DNA of 64,000 nt from Ficedula albicollis (taxonomy: Eukaryota > Chordata > Aves > Passeriformes > Muscicapidae). The stretch is from positions 51,592,138 through 51,656,137 of the forward strand of contig NC_021673.1 of assembly GCF_000247815.1 (NCBI RefSeq), given 5' to 3'. Under the pieces are notes generated by a model. The model had not been told where the DNA came from, searched no databases, and was given only the letters and a program-made list of their open reading frames with translations. Both the position numbers and the translations under genes were made by a program. This document shows, one piece after another, positions 53,881 to 64,000 of this stretch (position 1 is the first letter of the stretch; the number at the start of each line of letters is the position of its first letter).

Positions 53881-56800
53881 TGTTTGATTTGTTCCACATG
53901 TGGTACAGTGATCCTAAATGAGCCAGACATACTATAGACAGCAAGAAAGAAAAAAAAGAGAAGACAAAGAAAAGGTATCTCATAACCTTAGTATAAGCAG
54001 GAGAGTGATATCAGACTCATGGAGAAATCCTCACAGCCTATTCAGCAGAAATAAACAATGGCTGATTTTCAGTTGCACAAAAAGTTCTTGGAAACAGGAA
54101 GGTTACAAACTGTTAGAAATGTCCACAGGAGAAGGGCAAAGATGCAAGGTTCATTAATGGTAGAAAATATTTTCAGAAGTAACTCAATGTACATCAGGAA
54201 CGACTTAAGTATGTTTGGGTCTGCCTGAAGGCAGGAGAATGAGCTCAGAGATCTCTCAGACACCTTTCTAATCTGGATATTTTCATATTCCATAAGAAAC
54301 AGAAAACATTTCTTTCAGTCTCTTTTTTCTCATTATGTAATTATGTTTTTTTAATGTTGTAAATGTGCCATTTATCCTCTGTAAGTCAACAGGTCACAGC
54401 CTCAGTCTTTTTAGAGGACCATGTCCCTCAGGGCAGGGTTATTTAAAGCATGAACTAGCTTGCCTAGACATATTGTGCCCAAAGTGTATAGTATTTGACT
54501 CCAATTTTTAGGTTTAGAGATCATTTGAGCAAGAAGATAAAAAGTTATTTTGTGCAGAAAGGCAAATGTCCATATGGCCACATGCAGATTGTTAAATAAT
54601 GTCCCTCAGTACTGAAGAACCATCAAAAATCTCACAATTATTCTGTAAAACACAGAGCTTTTCTTAATTTCCATGTCTTTTCTTTTCTGGCTTCCCTTTC
54701 ACACTTCCTATCGCTAGCATAAGTGCAAAATACAGCTTGTGTTTCGATACAACCTAAACCAATGTTCTTTATATACACATTTGCAACAATCAAGCCAAGA
54801 AATCACCAAAACAAAACATTCACCTGTGCAACTACTCCTCCACCTGAGAGGTCAAAAAGAACACACGCACACAACGAATTATTTGACATGTACTGCCTGC
54901 AACTGTAGTAAAAACAACTCAAATGCTACAGTGATAATGACAATGTGAGAATTTCTATTGAGCAGAACAAAATGTTAAAGGCTTTTTACAAAGGAAAATA
55001 ACCTAGGCTGAATTATGCTTAACACGAAATTCAATCTTTTCCTTCTCATTATCAAATCCCTATCTAATCTTCCTTGTGCTCACACCTCACCTCTCATTTC
55101 TCTCCCAAACTGCTTTTGTTCTGCTTTTTTGTCCATTTCTCTGCCTCAGAACTAATCACAATCAGTTTGTTTTGAGTGTTTTTCCAGTATTTGCCCACTA
55201 GTTGTCCTTTTTAACACCTCCAAACAAATCCTTCAAATCTGCATTTTTTTTATCATCATTTTACTTGCAAAGATCCTTCAAAATGCATGCTGCTGTCCTT
55301 TTGAGTGTGTTGTTCTGTCACCATCTTCCTTTATTCACACCCACAAAAAGACTATTAAAGCATTATAAAAATTTAGAAGTTTTTTTACTCTTCAGGATTA
55401 GCTGACTGCTCAAGAAGACCATGAGAGATTACATCTATAAAATAACATACCAAGGAAATAATTTATAGGAGCAATAAATGTTTTCAGCTGGTAACTTGAA
55501 TCACTAAAGTCCTGTTTGTTTATTTAAAAGCCAAACTGGTAACCAAATCACAAAAACATTCCAAACATATGTATCTGTTTGCAGTGATGTTGCTCTTTAG
55601 TGCAATAGGAGGCATTGCACTTATCATGGTAAAAGTATACTGAAAATAAGACAATCAAATTAAAGTCACAGTGCTATTGCAGAGTCCTACTGTACCAACA
55701 TTAGGTTCAAATTAACCATTCCATGGAGAGTTCATGTTTTTCAGAGCATCCCAAATGAAAGTAAAGCCAGTTGATCTGCCTGTGAGATTATTTCTTATTT
55801 CTTACACGGTAACAAGTGCTTAAAGTGACCTTGAGGTTTACTGCAACAGGATTTGGAACTCCTATGCAAGGCAATGCAAAGGGCAGATGGAAGAGACTGT
55901 AAAATTAACTTAGATTCACAATAATTCCCAAACTAGTTTAATTTTCTGCTGACTTCTAAGCTAATTGTGCACACATGCATATAATCAACAATGGCAGAAC
56001 TAAATAAACCTGAACCAAGGAGTACCTATTCTTTCTTTGTCTCTTACAGCAATACAAGGCCTTCATGTTTCTTTAGTGGACGCTATCAAAGTTGTCCTGT
56101 CACAAGATAAAAAAAAAATGCTTAGCACTTTTAAAGACTGCGATTTACAAAGAAAAACATCATTGTAAAATGTTAAATGGCACTTGATTAAGAAAAGTTC
56201 GTCTATGCTATATTCCCAATAAAGGTTGCCAGACAGTTTATTTTTGTGTTATCTTCAGATCTATATGGTTCCATGCTAAACTGTTTGCACTAGAATGAAT
56301 AATGGAGAACTTAATGGATAAAGTACCACAGTTAACTCATTTGGATTAAATAATCCTCTTGGATTTATGCAGTTTTTTAAATTCTGTGCATAACAATGTA
56401 GAGGTTATTTTTTCCTTTCTTTTCTACTGTTCTTAATTTTCAGATCACTTCACAAATTAGTTCCTTAGAATTAAATCATGACGGTTCCACTTCAGCAGCT
56501 GCAGGAGCTGGATAAGACATTTTTCTGCATCTCTTGTAGACAGTTTCCCGTACCCTATGTTATGCATAACCGAGGCTCTACGGCGTCTGATGGCTGAAAA
56601 GCTACTTTTGTCCAGCTCTAACTGTTGCCACGCCTGCTGAAGCAAAGAGGGGAGGATGAATCTACAGCAGCAGTTGACAAGAGGGAATTTCACAGCCCCG
56701 AATCCCTTCTGTCAGTTCCTACCAATTGTCTCATGCCAACAGGAGACTAGGTCTGTTTGGAATTGAAGCAGGAGGAAATGGTGCATTCGGCAGCGCTTAC

Positions 56801-59800
56801 TCCTCCGGAGTGGGGCAGGGCAGGCAGTGGGAATGTCAGGATAAAGTGGGTGTAAATGGCCCATAGGCTACTTTTAGTCCAGCAGCTGCAAACTCAAGTG
56901 TGCCATGGTAAACTTACAGAGGTAGATGATAAACCCAGAAATTAATAAAATTGACTAATCAGGCAAGATAAAACCAGCTTCTGTTGCACAATGTTTTAGT
57001 CAGAAAACTCGAGTTTAGGTGTTCAGCTGGTGTAAACAAGAACATTAGCATCTATTTTAATCCAGTTAAATGAGTTGAAACAAAAGAAGAATAAACTTTT
57101 ATAAAAGGCCAGCTACAAAATATTATTTATCTCCCAGGGGTTTGTTTTTAACCTTTTCCACTACCTTGTGAAGACCTTTGCCTAGTCATTAACCAGGTTA
57201 AGGATTTCTAGAACAGATGAAAGCTACTCTGTATAACAATTATTTGTGGACTAGTGTGTTTATTATTTGGACAACCATGCAGGAGTGGCAGTTATGCACT
57301 AACCTAACTGTGCCATGTTGGCACAACTCAGACCTCTTGGGGATTTGAGAATAAGTGTTAAGCACCGAGAGTATCCAGAAGAATCTCATGGGTTTTAATT
57401 ACTAAGTTTCTGAAGACATTTTTAAAACTTTCCAAGTATTGCCCTGTTCAAAGTCTGACTGGATTAGTTTTGTATTCATCTAATCATCTCTCTTTTGCTA
57501 CTTCAGATAGGTAAAGTAGAACTGGTTGGGCTTGAGAACAAACCGTAGAAGAGATTCTTTGGTATCTAGTTAATTTTTTATTATTTCTTCTTTTTTTCAG
57601 CTTTAATTAAATACATCTCCTGAGATTTTATGATGTCAACTTTATAATCCAAGTTAGACATTTGAAGAAAGTTGCTCTTATTTTTTAGTAGATTGTAATT
57701 ATCAGAGCACATGGACCAGTGAACAGCCTATGTAATACAGAACAGTGACTACAATATTTCTTGCTAATAAACACAACTGATCATTCTTTGAATTACAAAT
57801 ACAGAATTTATAGAGCTATGTTTTAAATGAGATTACCCCTAAATTTATATTTTGGGGATAAAAAAACTGGTAATTAGAAATCTTTATGTTTCTTCTCATA
57901 ATGTAAAGAATTACTCAGTAATAAAGATGCATGTAATACTGATAGATGATTTTGTATTAAAAGCCTCTTGCTGTGTCAATCAAACCTGGATGTGGACTGT
58001 CATAGCCTTTGTCTATGATACTTCTCCGCTCCTTGGTGCACAACATAGAGGATGTTATATGTTGCATTACTTGTTTTCATGGTCTGCCTCAATCAGGGAC
58101 AACAATGATCTCATGTGGATCTTCAAATAGGTGAGAAAGTTTTGCTGCATCATATGCAAAAAGCACAACCCATTAAAGATTTATTGCTTGGCGAATGTAG
58201 AGCGTATGAATCACCTCGATGGTCATGAAGCTATTAGATGCCACCAGCTACTATGTAAGACTGAGTACAGTCTTGGCTGAGCATCCTAATCTGGCTATGT
58301 CATGATGAGATGGAGTTGTATTTATAACTGGTAGGTTTTGGATTGAACATATTGAAAGTCAGTGTCCCAGTTGCTATGGCATTGTGGTTTAAAGGAAACT
58401 TGAGGTAAAGCACGATTTGGTACTACTTAAGTGATATTGATCTTGCAAAGTGCACATTGCCTTAATGACTTTAAAAATACTAAACAATAGTGGCTGTCCT
58501 AAAAATAATCACTACAGCAAATGGTCTTTTTACTTGCATGGTACGACTGACTTTTGATTTTGATTTTATTCATGTAAACCACCTTTTAAAAATTGTTACA
58601 GTTACTATTGTTTTACTCTTTGCTATCATTACTATTAGGAATCTGGCACCTTCACTGTGATAGAGACATCCTGGAAGCTTCCCTCAGGAACCATTTATCT
58701 TACAAATACCAATTTGACGGTAAAGTTAAGACAAGTCTGAATGTCTTGACAGAAACCATCGATCTTGCATTACTATTCAGATTATAAACAGTTAATTCCA
58801 GTGTACTCTTCTAGTAACCATGTAATCAGAGGAGTATGTTCTGTAAGTGTTGCAGAACACACTTTCTGTCTGAACAGTGAGGCAGACTTTCCCCTTCAAA
58901 ACAAAACATAGTCTTGGCAGTAAAGCAAGACACACAATCTATACAATAAAGCATGTGTGAGATGGAAGCAAATGTGAATTTTTTTTCCTGAGGCATTTAT
59001 TAATGACAACTTGTATAAATGCCAGCTTCATTATTAACTCTCTAGTATAAAAAAAATAAGTCAAAGATACTAATTTCTTATGCCTCCAAGAGAAACTCAG
59101 ATATTTTTTATTTCTTGGTAGAGTGAAAATAAACCAACTTTAGTTTTCCCACTCTACTATAAGAGCTGAGGTCAGCATGCTTTTCTTGCAGTACATCCTT
59201 GCCAACTCCTAGTTTGCTCAATATTGGCAAGGACATATAGACTAGGTTCTCTGAGTCATTAATTTAAATTTGACTTGGATCAATCATGAATGAATCAGAT
59301 GTAGACAGCATTCACACATTATTTACTTCACATGGAACACTCTCCCTGAGCTGACCCACAGAGTCACAAAGCTTAATTATATTTCATCATTGGTTAAAGG
59401 CAATGTAATGTGCATATTTACTTGTAACACTTTCCACCTTATCTATTCCCATTTCTCATCTTTTTACTTCGCAAGATTTTTGGATCAGAAAAGAGGGTTT
59501 AATTTATATTTGCATAGGATATTATCAGGATGGAATTTCCTCCTCCCTATCATTGCAGTCATCATGAACAACAATAGCAATAAACAGTAACACAGAAATG
59601 AGTGATCTTTTTGCACTGCTCTATTCTTCTCCAAATTAACACAGAGCATATGCTAAAATCTACACAATCTGCTTTTTTTTTACTCTGACAATTTTGCCAT
59701 CTACCAGAAACAGCAATATGCTCAGCTAAAAAATCATGTATAAAACATGAAGCATATAGGTTAAACTGACTTATTCTGCTGTCTTTTATCTCTGTCCTTC

Positions 59801-62800
59801 ATGCACATCAGTATTTTATTCCTCGATAGAAGCCCTAAAACATTTTATAAATTGTAATATAATAAGTGTTCTAGTCTAAAGACATGAAAAGCACAGATGT
59901 GCCAACGAATTTGCAGCTCTGCTGCAGTGCGGTCACAGCTCTGTGATAAATGTACTAGTACAGTGCTCTACTCACAACCTATTATTCAATTCATTTCCAA
60001 TTTGCTGAAAACAGATATGTACTGTAAGTAATAAACAATTCATTTATTGCCTTGAACTTGTGCAATGAACTACTTTGGAGCCAGGAGGCTTCCTGTTGAA
60101 GTAATAAGTAGGTGTGAGTGCATGCACTTGTGTGCGTTTCTATTCTCACACCTATATTCAATATACATAAACATGCTTTTTCCAAAAATGATGACAATTT
60201 CAGGCTTCTGAAAGTGGAAGTCATTTCAAGAAAAAAATCATGTTTAGAGCAAACTTGTTTCTAAGGAAAATATAACTGAGGATGCAACAGTTCTAATGAC
60301 ATGTACTTGACTGTAAAAAATGTAATGACATGACCCAGGTATGCCTAATTTTAGTTACAAATAGCTCATTGATGGAATTCTATTATTCTACCAAAATAAC
60401 CTTGTGATTGCCCTATAGAACAATTGATAGACTATAATTTGGAGTACTTTAGAGGGCCCTGATTCTGTTTTTCTGCATTTCAAGCACTGCAATTTGGGAA
60501 CCATAGTTCAGGGTCTGTCAGTATTTCAGTTTATTATAAGCTTTGATTTCTCAAGGGTTTATATTTCTGTTACAAATTTTACTCCAGAAATTCAGCAAAC
60601 AAAGCATAAGCCAGAACAAAAATAAATAGTAGCATACTGCCAGCATTGGTTCTGAAGTAGCTCATGCACTTAGTATTCCAGGAGAGTAAGGACAGGCTGG
60701 TAGATAGTTTTAGAGGTTTTTCTTTAAATGGAAGAGGAAAATAAGGAAAAAACCCCTACACAATATTTTGCTTTTGCTTTCCCTTTCCAGACATTTTGTC
60801 ATTAAATCTTTGACAATTCTTGAAAGAGATTATTCAGAGGAAAGGGCCAGATTTGATTAACATTTCAACTTGAAAAATGCTGAAAACACGTTCAAGTTCA
60901 TATAATTTAATATAATAACATGTTCAAAATGAGGAGTTCCTTTTTTAGTTTAAAATAATTTTTCATTTTGAAATGTGATATAAAATATCCTAAATGGATG
61001 GGTCAGGACAATAATACCTTCCAACCCTCTGTTTCATTTAAAAGTATTCTTCCAAATATTTTCCAGAGGGAAAAATGGATTGGGAGCTATTGAGTGGGGC
61101 ATTATGCAGGAAGACTGCTGAAAGAACGTCTGCAACTTTGATAGCTGCACTGATGGCCGAACTGGGAATAAGAAGTTAGCCTGAAATTCAACGGATCTGA
61201 TATGGGAGCAATCTAAATGGTTGTGCACCATTGGCTGCATCAATGCTAAGAAAGGAATTTAAACTGAAAAATGAAAAGCAGATACTGAGAGACACTGTAT
61301 GTAGAAGATAAAAGTAAGGGAGAAGAAAAAAGTGTTAATCACAGTTGTGAGCACTGTTGGGGGAAGTATTTCCAACTGCTTGAAAAACAGAAATTAGAGA
61401 GCTGCTTAAAACAATAAAAAAAAGAAAACAGACTCCAAGGACAAGAAGAGATGAACTACTGTAACCTCCAGTGCCAATAAAATTACTGTTTTGGGAAGCA
61501 TGAAACAATGTAATCAACTCATCATGTCAAGATACTTGCACTTGCATACTGGCACTGAAAAAGATCTAATTTATCTCTTTTTGTATTTATTCTCTTTAAA
61601 GTCAAGGTATTTTGACTGATTAATGGAAATCTGCTAATGTCTTCCATTTACCTTATATCCAAAGGGATATGGTGCCATATGTACAAAAGAAGAATGCAGT
61701 CATTCTGCAATCACTGCTGCAAAAATGATATATCTTTTCATTGTTTAACTATTTTAAAATGCTACCTATATATGATATACACTTTTTTCTTCTAAAACTT
61801 TGTTTTGTTTAGTAAGTGCTGGTCCCTTAACTTTAGCATGTTAAAATCATGTCAGAAATTCTGACTTTCTCATCTCCCTGTTGTATGAGAGATTGGGAAG
61901 AAAAGCTGAAGCAACATCTTTCTCTGCTCAAGTCTTCTTACTGAATATTGCTGACATCAAGAGCTTTGAAGCTCTTCCCTCTTTTCTGGAAGATCTACAT
62001 TTAATAGATAATGCAAGAGTGATTGATGCAGAGAAGGGGTATCCCAGATGTTCAGTCATGATTATGCTGACTTGTACTCACAAAATAAAAAATATGGTGA
62101 GCTGTAAAAAAAAGTCTCAGTTGCAGTAAGCTCTGGTCAGGAACCACATGCAAGGATATGCCTCTTTTTTCCCCACTTCACCTACAATACCAGCCAACTT
62201 GGTATGTTATTTTAAGTCTGCTTTACTCTCGGATACACATCTCTTCTTTCTATCTCACTGCTATGAATATTTCTGGTCAGAAAAAGAACCCTGAATAATA
62301 TCATAAAAACCTTTATGGAACCCCAAATTTTATAATGTCATCAAATGTTTGCATTTACAGGATGTCATATGTAGATTATACTCATGTCAGATGTATAATT
62401 TACTTATGTCCTTGCAGTAAAGGAACAAATAATCCTTACAGTGCTAATGCTTAGGTTGTAGCCTCTGTACTAATGCTCTGCTGTAGTTAGCAGAAGTGTT
62501 TCTGGATCATGAAACAAAGCAAAAAAATGATTCAGCATTTAAAAATCTGATCTGGAGAAATGAAACTACAGTTTATGTGAGTTAGTCCAACAGGAATAAG
62601 TCAATAAAGCTTTGGAAGCCTCATGTGGAATGCACAGTCACACTGTAAAGCATTGCCAGAAGAGACAGGCATCCTGGTAGGTGTCTGTGGATCCTGATTT
62701 TTCATAAAGAAGGACCTGCCTCCTGCTCTGCAAAGCAAAGCTAAAAAGACAAATAGGCAAAACATGCAAAAAATAACTCAGAAAACAGCCCAAAGCAAAA

Positions 62801-62853
62801 GGAAATGTTTCAAGTTTGAAAAAAAAAAAATCTTCTCTTCCTTGTAACAATTT

Positions 62854-63289
62854 TATGTTTCAGTTTAGTGGAAAGATACTTTTTTTTTTCTCCAGTGTTC
62901 AGATGTGGAATCAACGCTATAAAAAGTAATTTCATACAGTGGCACGGTATATTTTTATTTATATTTAAAACAGCATTAGATTAAGTAAGATCTTCCTAAC
63001 AGTCTGCACTTAATTCTTAGACTTCCTTAAACCCTGATTTTTGGTAGATGGCTATGTTTTAGTTTAATGGAAAGATACTTTTTTTTTTTTTTCTCCAGTG
63101 TTCAGATGTGTAATCAACACTATAAAAAGTAATTTCATACAGTGGCACGGTGCAGCCATTCTTTACATTTTACAATGTAAAATTATGAAACTAATTATAT
63201 TTAAAACAGCATTAGATTAAATAAGATCTTCCTAACAGTCTGTACTTAATTCTTAGACTTCCTTAAACCCTGATTTTTGGTAGATGGCT
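62854..63289 (+). repeat. Two-copy tandem duplication, ~200-bp unit with copy-specific insertion
   Basis: The segment 62854..63053, from TATGTTTCAGTTTAGTGG to TTGGTAGATGGCT, is repeated at 63054..63289. There are scattered substitutions (GGAATC/GTAATC, CAACGC/CAACAC, TTAAGTAAG/TTAAATAAG, CTGCAC/CTGTAC). In the second copy, after GTGGCACGGT, about 48 bp including a small inverted repeat (TTTTAC AAT GTAAAA) replaces a 12-bp T/A-rich stretch. The divergence of several percent suggests a genuine older duplication. Confidence 0.92.
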
Positions 63290-64000
63290 CTTCACCTTAG
63301 AAATCAGGGATTTGACTGAGTTATGTAAACCCAGTTAAGAAGAATTTGTCATGGTTTAATGGAGCTCAGCATCAATGGATAAGAAATTTAAAGTTTCATC
63401 TCAGAAATACAGTAAACTAAGATTTAATAACTCAATATAAGTATTTCTCTAAGACTGTATTTCTCTAAGACCTCAAAGCAAAAAATTAGGAGTAATGGAA
63501 AGTGAACCAGATGTAAAAGTGGTAGCCTATGTGACTTTATTCCAGTCTATCAGATGCCACATCAAACTTGCCAAACAATACAATCACATTCTCAAGATAC
63601 TATTAGTGATACTACCAATTAACTTATTCTAATAACTTAGAAGACTTTGTGACTTTTCCCCTAAAAATGGAAAGAATCTTGAAACTTAGCGGTTTATTTG
63701 TGAATAGTGATTTCCACCTTAATACTTTAAAAATATAATGTATTTCTTCAAGTTATATGAAAAGTAAATAATTGTTCTCTCTTATTTATAGAGTATTCTA
63801 TAGTAGTGTTTAATGGCAACAGGGTCAAACTAAAATTGCCACTAAGCTTAGAAAATTTGGAAAATACAATTCTACTGCTCTTGATGGTGTGTAAAGCATA
63901 ATAATCAATGTGTTTATTGAGAATTTTAAAAATGGTATGGGAATTATCCAAAAAGGGAGAAAATTCAAGATTGCTAGATGCGTATTTATTTTACTGAGGA

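Larger units (their letters stand above)
49434..64000 (-). other. CNTNAP2: CNTNAP2 intron upstream of EGF exon A (5' part runs off window)
   Basis: At least 14.6 kb of AT-rich sequence lies upstream, in gene direction, of exon A. No exon of the preceding laminin-G domain is visible on the minus strand. Named content is limited to a GT-rich low-complexity patch at 53.8 kb and a two-copy duplication at 62.9-63.3 kb. A mildly CpG-containing patch at about 56.5-56.85 kb has no recognised identity. The remainder, including 49434..53774, 53881..62853 and 63290..64000, shows nothing I can support beyond ordinary intron sequence. Confidence 0.8.

Noticed and set aside
56457..56850. CpG-containing patch with a 78-codon minus-strand frame, considered as an exon
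   Set aside because: It has no resemblance to Caspr domains or any family I know, and no convincing paired splice sites, so it is left as unassigned intron.

Overview
The window is vertebrate nuclear DNA, almost certainly avian. It is AT-rich and intronic, and it carries CR1 LINE fragments, including the bird-typical 3' tail with tandem ATTCTATGA, plus an LTR element with avian ERVL-like termini (TGTACTGGGTTT ... AAACCACGACA). No bacterial or viral gene layout is present. Nearly all six-frame ORFs are short chance frames. The few long ones are produced by poly-G tracts or by a stop-free minisatellite.

The only host coding sequence I can support is two exons of one minus-strand gene. I identify it as CNTNAP2 (contactin-associated protein-like 2, Caspr2), a neurexin-superfamily cell-adhesion receptor of neurons. 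Exon A (49327..49433) encodes a complete six-cysteine EGF-like module. Exon B (23433..23552) encodes the start of the fibrinogen-like module that follows it in Caspr proteins. Both have consensus splice sites, and the split Ser codon between them joins in frame. The intron between them is 25,774 bp. The flanking introns run off both window edges (at least 14.6 kb on the 5' side of the gene and 23.4 kb on the 3' side), which fits the very large introns of this gene.

From left to right: 1..23432 is intron, with several two-copy local duplications and a disturbed zone at 7.6-11 kb. In that zone an old CR1 is interrupted by a 1.95 kb segment that holds a second copy of the neighbouring 636 bp and an uninterrupted 1,199-base G run. 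Exon B follows. The 23553..49326 intron holds simple repeats, a CpG-rich LTR-like block near 37.0-37.8 kb, a second pure G run of 187 bases flanked by a 22-bp direct repeat, and a nested structure at 41.5-45.4 kb. In that structure a CR1 is split by a 3.58 kb LTR-type element, which itself contains about 88 near-perfect copies of a 23-bp GC-rich unit. Exon A follows, then intron to 64000.

The most interesting biological object is the nested CR1 / LTR / 23-bp VNTR structure. The two poly-G runs and the many short two-copy duplications more likely record assembly or gap-filling behaviour than biology, but they matter to anyone using this sequence. I found no convincing novel gene system.
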